A DNA stretch of 64,000 bases from Luteimonas sp. BLCC-B24. Its GTDB lineage: Bacteria > Pseudomonadota > Gammaproteobacteria > Xanthomonadales > Xanthomonadaceae. Made by a program: the position numbers and the translations under genes. Location of the stretch: contig NZ_JAQQGN010000008.1 in NCBI RefSeq assembly GCF_028550595.1, forward strand, positions 91,732 through 155,731. Direction: 5' to 3'. Below are positions 1-7,729 of this stretch, in pieces; within the stretch, counting starts at the first letter, position 1; each line of letters begins with the position of its first letter. Below the pieces are notes generated by a model. It ran no database searches. It had not been told where the DNA came from and was given only the letters and a program-made list of their open reading frames with translations.

Positions 1-235
1 GGTTCATCGCGCGCTTCTGCTCGCGGTGGATGCCGGGTGTGTCGACCAGCAGCAGCTGGCCCTCGGGAAACGTCGCGATGCCCAGCAGCCGGTGCCGCGT
101 GGTCTGCGGCCGGTTGGAGACGATGCTCACCTTGGCGCCGACGAGTGCGTTGACCAGGGTGGACTTGCCGACGTTGGGTCGGCCGATGACGGCGACGAAG
201 CCGGCGTGATGGGGCGTGGCGGAAGATTCGGTCAT
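1..235 (-). CDS. era: GTPase Era (N-terminal part, runs off the window)
   Basis: Era is a GTP-binding protein that helps 16S rRNA maturation and 30S assembly at the inner face of the membrane. The 78 visible codons start at the ATG complement at 235 and carry the P-loop [10 protein letters not shown] and the G3 motif DTPGIH, with Era-type QTTRHR between them. The KH domain and stop lie beyond base 1. It follows rnc by 64 bases on the same strand, the usual rnc-era pairing, so the two are probably co-transcribed. The partial state is only the window edge, not a broken gene. Confidence 0.95.
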   Translation of the reverse strand, partial: MTESSATPHHAGFVAVIGRPNVGKSTLVNALVGAKVSIVSNRPQTTRHRLLGIATFPEGQLLLVDTPGIHREQKRAMN

Positions 236-299
236 GCCGGCATTCTACGGAAATGCCGGTGTCCACGACGGCGCGGGCGGGTCCGCGACCGGAGACGGC

Positions 300-983
300 T
301 CAGGCGGCGCGCTCGATCATCCCGATGACCGCCTCGGCCGCCTGCTGTTCGGCTGCGCGGCGCGAACTCCCCTGCCCTTCGGCCGCGAGGCCGGCCTCGG
401 CCAGGCTGCAGCGCACCAGAAAGATCTTGGCGTGTTCTTCCCCGCTCTCACCGAGCAGTTCGTAGTGCGGCAACGGCTGCTGCCGTGCCTGCAGCCATTC
501 CTGCAGGCGGGTCTTGGCGTCCTTGGCGACACGACCGCTGGACAGCGCGACGATCGGCCGCTCGAACAGCGGCAACACGATCCGCCGGCAGGTCTCGATG
601 TCCGAATCCAGGTACACCGCGGCGATCACCGCTTCCAGCGCATCGGACAGGATGGAATCGCGGCGGTGCCCGCCGGATTTCATTTCGCCCGGTCCGAGCA
701 CCAGCCGGGCACCGAGATCGAGTTCACGCGCGATCGCAGCCAGCGAGGATTCGCGCACCAGCTCCGCCCGGGCGCGCGTGAGCGTGCCCTCGTCGGCGGT
801 CGGCCAGCGCGCGTAGAGCGCCTCGGCGATCAACGCACCGAGGATCGCATCGCCCAGGAACTCGAGGCGCTCGTTGTGCGGGGCGCCGGCGCTGCGATGC
901 GTCAGGGCCTGCACCAGCAGCGCGGGATCGCGAAACGTATGTTCCGCAAACCGCCCCTGCTGTCGATCAAACGCCGTCGCCAC
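300..983 (-). CDS. rnc: Ribonuclease III
   Basis: Endoribonuclease that cuts double-stranded RNA, including the rRNA precursor. The protein has 227 residues, the normal family length. The catalytic signature [13 protein letters not shown] lies near residues 37-49, the second acidic cluster [14 protein letters not shown] near 112-125, and a double-stranded RNA binding domain occupies about 155-225, ending in the [11 protein letters not shown] helix. The start overlaps the end of the DUF4845 gene by 17 bases, and era follows, so lepB, DUF4845, rnc and era look like one transcription unit. Confidence 0.97.
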   Translation of the reverse strand: MATAFDRQQGRFAEHTFRDPALLVQALTHRSAGAPHNERLEFLGDAILGALIAEALYARWPTADEGTLTRARAELVRESSLAAIARELDLGARLVLGPGEMKSGGHRRDSILSDALEAVIAAVYLDSDIETCRRIVLPLFERPIVALSSGRVAKDAKTRLQEWLQARQQPLPHYELLGESGEEHAKIFLVRCSLAEAGLAAEGQGSSRRAAEQQAAEAVIGMIERAA

Positions 984-1347
984 CGCGGGTCAGCGTCTGC
1001 GTGGCGTGGAACTTGCCCACGACGTCGAGGTTGCCGATCAGCGGCCGGCGCACCTCGTACTGCACGTCGATCTGCCAGCCGTTGTCGGCGCGGCGGATCT
1101 TGACGTTCTGCGGCTTCACGTTTTCCGAGTAGCTTATGTACAGCCGACGGAAGAACAGGTCCTGGATGCGCGCCGGGTCCGACGCGGCGACGCCGGACTC
1201 GTTGGCCAGGCCCTTGAGGGCCGACTTGACGCTGTAGTACTCGGAATACATCGGAAACAGCTTCATGCCCACGTAGGCGAAGAAGCCGACCACTGCCAGC
1301 ACGATGATGAAGCCCAGCAGGGTGATGCCGCGTTGCGTGCGTTTCAT
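967..1347 (-). CDS. DUF4845 family protein with pilin-like N-terminus
   Basis: A 126-residue protein of the DUF4845 family, normally encoded between lepB and rnc in gammaproteobacteria. The N-terminus [17 protein letters not shown] resembles a class III signal with a G-I-T-L-L junction and one hydrophobic helix (about residues 8-28), like type IV pilin-like proteins. The rest is a small soluble domain facing the periplasm. No catalytic motif is visible and the function is not known. The gene overlaps rnc by 17 bases and lies 34 bases after lepB, which suggests translational coupling. Confidence 0.88.
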   Translation of the reverse strand: MKRTQRGITLLGFIIVLAVVGFFAYVGMKLFPMYSEYYSVKSALKGLANESGVAASDPARIQDLFFRRLYISYSENVKPQNVKIRRADNGWQIDVQYEVRRPLIGNLDVVGKFHATQTLTRGGDGV

Positions 1348-1381
1348 TTGGGACGTCCCCTCAGATGTCCAGCCCCGTTGC

Positions 1382-2176
1382 TCAGCGGATCGGGTTACCG
1401 ATCCGTCCCCAGTCGACCCAGCCGGGCGCGGCGCTGTCGACGTTCATCCAGATCAGGAACGCCTTGCCGCGCAGCTGGGTCTCGGGAAGCGTACCCCAGA
1501 AGCGGCCGTCGTCGCTGCGGTCACGGTTGTCGCCCATGACGAAATAATGGCCCTGCGGCACGTGGAAGGTGCCCTCCCCCAGGTGGAAGGGCGCGGCCTG
1601 GTCGATGTGCAGGATCTCGTGACGGCGATCGGGCATCTGTTCGGCATAGAGCGAGGCACCGGTCATCTCGGCGCCGCGGCCCGCCCCCTCGTAGGTGCCC
1701 AGACGCTCGTAGCCGAACGGCGTGCCGTTGACGAACACCTGGTTGTCGCGGAATTCCACCGTATCGCCCGGCAGGCCGATGACGCGCTTGATCCAGTCCT
1801 GGTCGGGGTGCTGCGGCGGTCGGAACACCACCACGTCGCCGCGCGCGGGCTCGCCGATCTCGATCACCTTCTTGTTGGTGATCGGCAGGCGGATGCCGTA
1901 GCTGAACTTGTTGACCAGGATGAAGTCGCCGATCAGCAGCGTCGGCATCATCGAGCTCGACGGAATGCGGAAGGGCTCGGCGACGAAGCTGCGCAGGATC
2001 AACACCACGAACAGCACCGGGAAGAACGCCTTGGAGTAGTCGACCAGGACCGGTTCCTTGGCCTCGATCAGTCCACTGCGGCGCGCACGCGCCTTCGCCA
2101 GCACCAGCTTGTCGAGCAGCCAGATGACGCCCGTCAGCAGCGTCAACACGACCAGCGCGGTCTCGAACCATTTCAT
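1382..2176 (-). CDS. lepB: Signal peptidase I
   Basis: Membrane serine/lysine protease that removes signal peptides from exported proteins. The 264-residue protein has two N-terminal hydrophobic segments (about 5-27 and 50-66). The catalytic serine is in the box PSSSMMPTLLIGDF (Ser75) and the general-base lysine in DWIKRVIGLPGD (Lys130). The GDNRD box lies near residues 215-219. These match the E. coli Ser90/Lys145 dyad. The gene sits between lepA and DUF4845 as in related genomes. The 167-base gap from lepA holds an inverted repeat, so lepB may also have its own promoter. Confidence 0.97.
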   Translation of the reverse strand: MKWFETALVVLTLLTGVIWLLDKLVLAKARARRSGLIEAKEPVLVDYSKAFFPVLFVVLILRSFVAEPFRIPSSSMMPTLLIGDFILVNKFSYGIRLPITNKKVIEIGEPARGDVVVFRPPQHPDQDWIKRVIGLPGDTVEFRDNQVFVNGTPFGYERLGTYEGAGRGAEMTGASLYAEQMPDRRHEILHIDQAAPFHLGEGTFHVPQGHYFVMGDNRDRSDDGRFWGTLPETQLRGKAFLIWMNVDSAAPGWVDWGRIGNPIR

Positions 2177-2203
2177 GCGGAAACCTCAGGAGCCGGGATC
2201 GGC

Positions 2204-2323
2204 GATTGGTGATTCGTGACGGGAAGAACCTGCAGTCCTTCAGCGTCACGCCCAAGAATAACGATGCATCTGCCCACGAACTTTACCGGCTGCGGCGCTC
2301 GCCGGTCTTTCGAATCACCAATC
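2204..2323. repeat. 13-bp perfect inverted repeat in the lepA-lepB gap
   Basis: GATTGGTGATTCG at 2204-2216 recurs as its exact complement at 2311-2323, with a 94-base spacer. Similar GATCGG blocks lie outside both arms (2197-2202 and complement at 2333-2338). The arms belong to a GATTGGTGATTCG-like intergenic string I associate from memory with xanthomonad genomes (not checked). It could fold in the lepA-lepB transcript; no T-tract follows, so I do not call it a terminator. Confidence 0.6.
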
Positions 2324-2343
2324 ACGACTCACCGATCACGTCC

Positions 2344-4140
2344 TTACGACTCACGGCTCGTACTCAGCACCGCGAGGAAGGCTTCCTGCGGGATCTCCAC
2401 GCGGCCGACCTGCTTCATGCGCTTCTTGCCTTCCTTCTGCTTCTCAAGCAGCTTCTTCTTGCGCGAGATGTCGCCGCCGTAGCACTTGGCCAGCACGTTC
2501 TTGCGCAGCGCCTTGACCGTGGTGCGGGCGATGATCTGCGCGCCGATCGCGGCCTGGATCGCCACGTCGAATTGCTGGCGCGGAATCAGGTCCTTCATCT
2601 TCTCGGTCAGCTCGCGGCCGCGACGCTCGGCGTGCGTGCGGTGCACGATCAGCGACAGCGCATCGACCTTGTCGCCGTTGATCAGCGTGTCCACGCGCAC
2701 GAACGGACCGGCCTGGAAGCGCAGGAAGTGATAGTCGAGCGAGGCGTAACCGCGACTCACCGACTTGAGCTTGTCGAAGAAGTCCAGCACGACCTCGGCC
2801 ATCGGCAGCTCGTAGCTGATCTGCACCTGGCTGGCCATGTAGGTGATGCCGATCTGCACGCCGCGCTTGTCCTCGCACAGCTTGATGATCGCGCCGATGT
2901 AGGCCTCCGGCGTGAGGATGTTGGCGCGGATGATGGGCTCGCGCACTTCCTCGATCAGGTTCGCCTGCGGCAGCTTGGCCGGATTGTCGAGCGGCATCAC
3001 CTCGCCGTCGGTCTTGAGCACCTCGTAGATCACCGTCGGCGCGGTGCTGATCAGATCGAGGTCGTACTCGCGCTCCAGGCGCTCCTGCACGATTTCCATG
3101 TGCAGCATGCCGAGAAAGCCGCAGCGGAAGCCGAAGCCCATCGCCTCGGAACTCTCGGGTTCGAAGCGCAGCGCGGCATCGTTGAGGCGCAGCTTGTCCA
3201 GCGCTTCGCGCAGGTCCGGATAGTCCTCGGCATTGACCGGGAACAGACCGGCGAACACGCGCGGCTGCATCTCCTGGAAGCCGGGCAGCGGGGTGTCGGC
3301 CGGCTTGCCGGCGAGCGTGAGCGTGTCACCGACCGGCGCGCCGTGCACGTCCTTGATCGACGCGGTGATCCAGCCCACCTCGCCGGCCTTGAGCGCGGTC
3401 AGTTCCTTGCGCTTGGGCGTGAACACACCGACCTTGTCGACATCGTGGGTGCGCCCGGTCGACATCACCAGGATCTTGCTCTTGGGCGTGATTTCGCCCT
3501 GCATCACCCGCACCAGCGACACCACGCCGAGATAGTTGTCGAACCATGAATCGATGATCAGCGCCTGCAGGCGATCGGTGTCGCGCGGCTTCGGCGGCGG
3601 GATGCGGTGCACGATGGCCTCGAGCACCTCTTCCACGTTGAGGCCGGTCTTGGCGCTCACGGCCACGGCGTCCTCGGCGTCGATGCCGATCACCGCCTCG
3701 ATCTCGGCCTTCGCCTTGTCGATGTCGGCCGTCGGCAGGTCGATCTTGTTGAGCACGGGCACCACTTCCAGGCCCTGCTCGACCGCGGTGTAGCAGTTGG
3801 CGACCGACTGCGCCTCCACGCCCTGCGCCGCATCGACGACCAGCAACGCGCCTTCGCACGCCGCCAGCGAACGGCTGACTTCGTAGCTGAAGTCGACGTG
3901 GCCGGGCGTGTCGATGAAATTCAGGTGATAGATCTGCCCGTCGCGCGCCTTGTACGGCAGCGAGACCGACTGGGCCTTGATCGTGATGCCGCGCTCGCGT
4001 TCGATCGGATTCGAATCGAGCACCTGCGCTTCCATCTCGCGGGCCTGGAGGCCGCCGCAGAGCTGGATGATGCGATCGGCAAGCGTCGACTTGCCGTGGT
4101 CGACGTGGGCGATGATGGAGAAGTTGCGGATGTTCCGCAT
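2344..4140 (-). CDS. lepA: Elongation factor 4 (ribosome back-translocase LepA)
   Basis: Translational GTPase that acts on stalled or mistranslocated ribosomes. I start it at the ATG complement at 4140 because the family begins [12 protein letters not shown]; an in-frame ATG five codons upstream (4155) would add MTHDP, and neither has a clear ribosome binding site. The P-loop [22 protein letters not shown] and NKIDLP mark the G domain. The C-terminus has the LepA-specific [25 protein letters not shown] stretch (positions about 2400-2480). Length, about 598 residues, is normal. It lies downstream of mucD, separated by an intrinsic terminator, and upstream of lepB. Confidence 0.96.
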   Translation of the reverse strand: MRNIRNFSIIAHVDHGKSTLADRIIQLCGGLQAREMEAQVLDSNPIERERGITIKAQSVSLPYKARDGQIYHLNFIDTPGHVDFSYEVSRSLAACEGALLVVDAAQGVEAQSVANCYTAVEQGLEVVPVLNKIDLPTADIDKAKAEIEAVIGIDAEDAVAVSAKTGLNVEEVLEAIVHRIPPPKPRDTDRLQALIIDSWFDNYLGVVSLVRVMQGEITPKSKILVMSTGRTHDVDKVGVFTPKRKELTALKAGEVGWITASIKDVHGAPVGDTLTLAGKPADTPLPGFQEMQPRVFAGLFPVNAEDYPDLREALDKLRLNDAALRFEPESSEAMGFGFRCGFLGMLHMEIVQERLEREYDLDLISTAPTVIYEVLKTDGEVMPLDNPAKLPQANLIEEVREPIIRANILTPEAYIGAIIKLCEDKRGVQIGITYMASQVQISYELPMAEVVLDFFDKLKSVSRGYASLDYHFLRFQAGPFVRVDTLINGDKVDALSLIVHRTHAERRGRELTEKMKDLIPRQQFDVAIQAAIGAQIIARTTVKALRKNVLAKCYGGDISRKKKLLEKQKEGKKRMKQVGRVEIPQEAFLAVLSTSRES

Positions 4141-4253
4141 CGGATCGTGGGTCATGGGCGGCGGCCGGGCCGTCGTCGAAAAGATAACGGGCGATTATCG
4201 CATAGCGCCCCGCCGCGGCGGGGCGGCGTCGCCCGGCCACCGGCCTCCTGCGC

Positions 4254-4286
4254 AAAACGGCCCGCGGGGCGAACCACCGCGGGCCG
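4254..4286 (-). terminator. Rho-independent terminator after mucD
   Basis: CGGCCCGCGG (4258-4267) pairs perfectly with CCGCGGGCCG (4277-4286) across a 9-base loop, and on the minus strand the stem is followed directly by TTTT (4257-4254). It starts about 20 bases after the mucD stop codon and should separate the rpoE-rseA-mucD unit from lepA-lepB. Confidence 0.85.
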
Positions 4287-4306
4287 GATTGCGTTGCGCC
4301 GCAGCC

Positions 4307-5848
4307 TCAGCGGGCAGCGGCGTCCGGCACGGTCACCGCGCGGTACTGGGTGGCACCGCCACGGCCGCGCACCAGCAGCATCACCGTGTCGCCCGGCTGG
4401 ATATCCCGCAGCGCCCGATCCAGTGCCGCCGCGCTGCCGACCGGCGTGCGACCCACCCGCAGGATCACGTCGCCCTGGACGATGCCCGCGCTCGCGGCCG
4501 GGCCGCGTCCGACGTTGCCGACCAGCACCCCTTCGTCGCTGCCGAGGCCGAACTGCCGGCGCTGGGCGGCATCGAGATCACGGCCGACCAGTCCCAGCGC
4601 GTTGCTGGCGCCGGCCGCCGCATCGGTCTGCGGCCGGTTCGTGCCGGTCGAGGCGACGCTGCCGCTGTCGAGCGCGGTCAGGGTCACGTCGTAGTCGCGC
4701 GTACGGCCTTCACGGAACACCTGCAGCTTGACCCGGGTGCCCGGCGCCTTGCCGCCGACCAGCGGCGGGAGTTCGCTCGAACTGTTGATCTGGGTGCCGT
4801 CGACGCTGCGGATCACGTCGCCCGGCTCGATGCCCGCCCGCTGCGCCGGGCTGCCCGGCAGCACTTCCTGCACCAGCGCGCCCCGGGTGTCGGGCAGGCG
4901 GAAGCCGGCGACGGCCTCCGGCGTGACGTTCGAGACCTGCACGCCCAGCGAGCCGCGCTGCACGCTCCCGGTCTTCTTGATCTGCTCGGCGACGTTCGCG
5001 GCGAGATCGATCGGAATCGCGAAGCTCACGCCCATGTAGCCGCCGGAGTTGCTGAAGATCTGGGAGTTGATGCCGATCACCTCACCCGACACGTTCAGCA
5101 GCGGCCCACCCGAGTTGCCCCGGTTGATCGGCACGTCGGTCTGGATGAACGGCACGTAGCGCTGGTTCGCGTACTGGTTGGAGCGCTGCACCGCACTGAC
5201 GATGCCGGCCGTGACCGACTGTTCGAAGCCGAACGGCGAACCGATCGCGACCGCCCACTGGCCGGGCTTGACCGCGCCCGAGTCGCCGTAGCGCAGCATC
5301 GGCAGGCCGGTGGCCTCGATCTTCAGCACGGCGACATCGGATTCGGCGTCACTGCCGACCACGGTCGCGGTGAATTCGCGGCGATCGGACAGGCGCACCT
5401 TGACCTCGTCGGCGCCGTCGATGACGTGATGGTTGGTCAGCAGGTAGCCATCGGCGGAGATGATGAACCCGGTGCCCATGCCGCGCCCGCGCGGCGCATT
5501 GTCCGGAACGCCCTGACCGCCCGGGAACTCGAATCCCGGGCCGAAGAACCGGCGGAAGATCTCGGGAATCTGCGCATCGTCCGGCATCTGCTGGCCGCGG
5601 CCCTGGCGCGCGCCCATGGTCGTCTCGATGCTGACCACGGCCGGCCCCACACGTTCGACCAGACGGGTGAAGTCGGGCAGCCCGCTGACCAGCGGCGCCT
5701 GCGGCGTCGACGAGACGGTGGTCGCGCTGTCGGCCTGCGTGGCCTGGGCCGACTGCGCCGTGGCGGCCGGCAACACGAACGCGGTGGTCGCGGCCGACAG
5801 CACCGCAACCAGGGACACCGCGAGCAGGGATTTCTTCATCGACGTCAT
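4307..5848 (-). CDS. mucD: Periplasmic Do-like serine protease MucD/DegP
   Basis: Periplasmic protease/chaperone of the HtrA family that clears misfolded envelope proteins. From the ATG at 5848 the protein has 513 residues. A signal peptide (MTSMKKSLLAVSLVAVL, then AATAQ) is followed by a trypsin-like domain with His141 (TNHHV), Asp171 (SDVAVLK) and Ser246 (RGNSGGPLL), then two PDZ domains (about 290-385 and 410-505). A GTG three codons upstream (5857) is an alternative start. It follows rseA by about 90 bases in the rpoE-rseA-mucD order known from Xanthomonas, so it should belong to the sigma-E response. I see no second sigma-E-like promoter directly in front of it. Confidence 0.95.
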   Translation of the reverse strand: MTSMKKSLLAVSLVAVLSAATTAFVLPAATAQSAQATQADSATTVSSTPQAPLVSGLPDFTRLVERVGPAVVSIETTMGARQGRGQQMPDDAQIPEIFRRFFGPGFEFPGGQGVPDNAPRGRGMGTGFIISADGYLLTNHHVIDGADEVKVRLSDRREFTATVVGSDAESDVAVLKIEATGLPMLRYGDSGAVKPGQWAVAIGSPFGFEQSVTAGIVSAVQRSNQYANQRYVPFIQTDVPINRGNSGGPLLNVSGEVIGINSQIFSNSGGYMGVSFAIPIDLAANVAEQIKKTGSVQRGSLGVQVSNVTPEAVAGFRLPDTRGALVQEVLPGSPAQRAGIEPGDVIRSVDGTQINSSSELPPLVGGKAPGTRVKLQVFREGRTRDYDVTLTALDSGSVASTGTNRPQTDAAAGASNALGLVGRDLDAAQRRQFGLGSDEGVLVGNVGRGPAASAGIVQGDVILRVGRTPVGSAAALDRALRDIQPGDTVMLLVRGRGGATQYRAVTVPDAAAR

Positions 5849-5936
5849 GAGCAACACTCGAAGTCAGTAAACGGGATGGATCGGGGACGGTGACCGGCGA
5901 CGCGAGCCGCAGGACCCGCGGACATCATCGCGACGC

Positions 5937-6848
5937 TCAGGGCTGCACGCGCGCCGCCGGGCCCGCCGCGGTATCGCCCGGATCGACCGGAAACCTCGGC
6001 AGCACGGTGCTGTCGGGCGCGCGCTCGCTCCACGAGGGCTCCGGGAATGTTTCGCCGTAGCGGACCGAAAAACTGCTGTCGGCCGAGAGCATCGACGCGC
6101 GCGGCCACGGCCGCGCAACGCCGTCCACCGCCGGCAGGCCCGACGACGCCGGCGCAGACGCCAGCGTCGCCGCTGCATCGACGAGGACGGACGCGCCCGA
6201 TGCCATCTGCGGAGATGCCGCCGCGACCTGCGACACGGTCTGCGGCCGCGTCACCGCCTGCCGCGCATTCGCCTCGCGCTCGGCCGTCGCACGACGCGGG
6301 CGCTCCGCTGCCGCCAGCGCCACGCCGGCGACCGCGAGGCCGGCTTCGGGCGCTGCGGCCGCCAGTGCGCTGGCGTCGGCACTGGCGTCCGAAACGGGCG
6401 CGTCCACCCCGACCGCAGCGAACGCCGGTGCCGGACGCGGATCGCCGTCGCCTTCGAGCGTACCGGGGCGCGTGACGAACAACGCCACGAGCGCGACCGA
6501 TGCCGCGAGCGCGGCGCCGCCGCCCCACTGCAGCAGCCGGGGACGGCGCACGGGCGTCGCTGGCGCCACGGTCACGCCATCCTCGGCGATACCGCGGGCG
6601 ATGCGCTCGGCGAAGTCTGCAGGCAGCAGGGAGACCTGGCGCCCGCGCAGCACGTCACCGCAGACCTGCCAGCGCTCGAAGCAGCCGGACAGTTCCGCAT
6701 CGTGCTGCAGCCGGCGCCGCAGGAACCGCGCCTGATCCTGCGGCAGCTCGCCGTCGAGCATCGCCGAGAGTTGCTGGCGGTGGTACAGCTCGAGCTTGTC
6801 CGGATCGGGGCCGAGCTGGAGTGTGTCGAGTTCGTCGGCAGGGCTCAT
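5937..6848 (-). CDS. rseA: Anti-sigma-E factor RseA
   Basis: Membrane protein that holds sigma-E (RpoE) inactive until envelope stress triggers its proteolysis. The 303-residue protein has an RseA N-terminal cytoplasmic domain (about 20-95, LSAMLDGELPQDQARFLRRR), one transmembrane segment near 127-148 (GGGAALAASVALVALFV), and a long Ala/Pro-rich periplasmic part of low complexity. It overlaps the rpoE stop by four bases (ATGA), indicating translational coupling. No rseB gene sits between it and mucD. The periplasmic region is longer and less conserved than in E. coli, so how it is cut cannot be read from sequence. Confidence 0.9.
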   Translation of the reverse strand: MSPADELDTLQLGPDPDKLELYHRQQLSAMLDGELPQDQARFLRRRLQHDAELSGCFERWQVCGDVLRGRQVSLLPADFAERIARGIAEDGVTVAPATPVRRPRLLQWGGGAALAASVALVALFVTRPGTLEGDGDPRPAPAFAAVGVDAPVSDASADASALAAAAPEAGLAVAGVALAAAERPRRATAEREANARQAVTRPQTVSQVAAASPQMASGASVLVDAAATLASAPASSGLPAVDGVARPWPRASMLSADSSFSVRYGETFPEPSWSERAPDSTVLPRFPVDPGDTAAGPAARVQP

Positions 6849-7471
6849 CGGGTCACGCGCTCCACAAGTCGTTCGTTGTCCATCAGGGGCCTGAGTTCGC
6901 GGTCGATCGCATCGCGTGCGCGGAAAATCCGCGATCGCACGGTGCCGATCGGGCAGCCCATGCGCTCGGCGATCTCCTCGTAACTGAGGCCGTCGACCTC
7001 GCGGAGATTGATCGCCACGCGCAGCTCCTCCGGCAGGGCTTCGACCGCGCGAACCACCGTTTGTTCCAGCTGCTGACGCATCAGCTCGCGTTCCGGCGTG
7101 TCGCTGTCGCGCAGGCGGATGCCGCTGTCGAACTGCCCGGCGTCATCGATGTCGATGTCGTCGGTCGGCGGACGGCGGTTGTGCGCCACCAGGTGGTTCT
7201 TCGCGGTGTTGACCGCGATGCGGTGCAGCCAGGTGTAGAACTGCGCATCGCCGCGGAAGTTCCCGATCGCCCGGTACGCCCGGATGAAGGTCTCCTGCGC
7301 GACATCCTGCACTTCGCTCCAGTCCGCGACGTAGCGCCCGATCAGCGCGGCGATGCGGTGCTGGTATTTGCGCACCAGCAGATCGAACGCCGCCACGTCA
7401 CCGCGCTGCACGCGTCTGACCAGTTCCTCGTCCAGAGTCAGGCACTCCTGGCTGTCGTGTTCCTCGGCCAT
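6845..7471 (-). CDS. rpoE: RNA polymerase sigma-E factor
   Basis: ECF sigma factor that directs transcription of envelope-stress genes. The 208-residue protein shows region 2 (DVAQETFIRAYRAIGNFRG and YTWLHRIAVNTAKNHL, about 55-95) and region 4 (LPEELRVAINLREVDGLSYEEIAERM and GTVRSRIFRAR, about 140-190). A ribosome binding site GGAG lies 10 bases before the ATG. The gene leads the rpoE-rseA-mucD unit, and a promoter with a GGAACTT -35 element starts about 40 bases upstream, consistent with autoregulation. Confidence 0.97.
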   Translation of the reverse strand: MAEEHDSQECLTLDEELVRRVQRGDVAAFDLLVRKYQHRIAALIGRYVADWSEVQDVAQETFIRAYRAIGNFRGDAQFYTWLHRIAVNTAKNHLVAHNRRPPTDDIDIDDAGQFDSGIRLRDSDTPERELMRQQLEQTVVRAVEALPEELRVAINLREVDGLSYEEIAERMGCPIGTVRSRIFRARDAIDRELRPLMDNERLVERVTR

Positions 7472-7510
7472 CGAGCCGGATCTCCTTCAGGGCCCGGCCT
7501 GGCACGGGCA

Positions 7511-7541
7511 TTAGGACAGGCGTGTCGCGCGAAAAGTTCCG
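7511..7541 (-). promoter_or_regulatory. Sigma-E-type promoter of rpoE
   Basis: On the minus strand GGAACTT (7541-7535), a 17-base spacer and TCCTAAT (7517-7511) match the GGAACTT / TCnnA pattern of sigma-E promoters, with transcription expected near 7505, about 34 bases before the rpoE start. This gives rpoE an autoregulatory loop. The assignment is from motif match only. Confidence 0.72.
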
Positions 7542-7639
7542 TCACGACCGGTGTGGCATCGTCGCCACGCCGTGATGCATTCCTTGGGGCGAGGCCTGCG
7601 TGCTGCAAGCAGGCCGTCCGGCCTCGGCCCGGTCCGGAC

Positions 7640-7668
7640 TCAAACAGCGTTTTGAAGCGCTGATTTGA
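7640..7668. promoter_or_regulatory. Candidate operator palindrome upstream of the beta-oxidation gene
   Basis: TCAAACAGCG (7640-7649) faces CGCTGATTTGA (7658-7668), an imperfect palindrome with a one-base offset. Its left part, CAAAC-N3-GTTTT, resembles the (G/C)AAAC-N2-4-GTTT(G/C) sites of PsrA-type fatty-acid-responsive TetR repressors. It sits 62 bases before the start of the 7730 gene, between it and divergent rpoE. The binding protein is not identified here. Confidence 0.35.
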
Positions 7669-7729
7669 CGGCGCCGAAGCAACCTCGGGATCATAGGCAC
7701 ATTCCCCATACCCTAACGGATGGTGCCGT

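Noticed and set aside
7590..7615. Inverted repeat GGCCTGC/GCAGGCC between rpoE and the beta-oxidation gene
   Set aside because: Short 7-bp stem with no T-tract, not placed after any gene end. Too weak to call.
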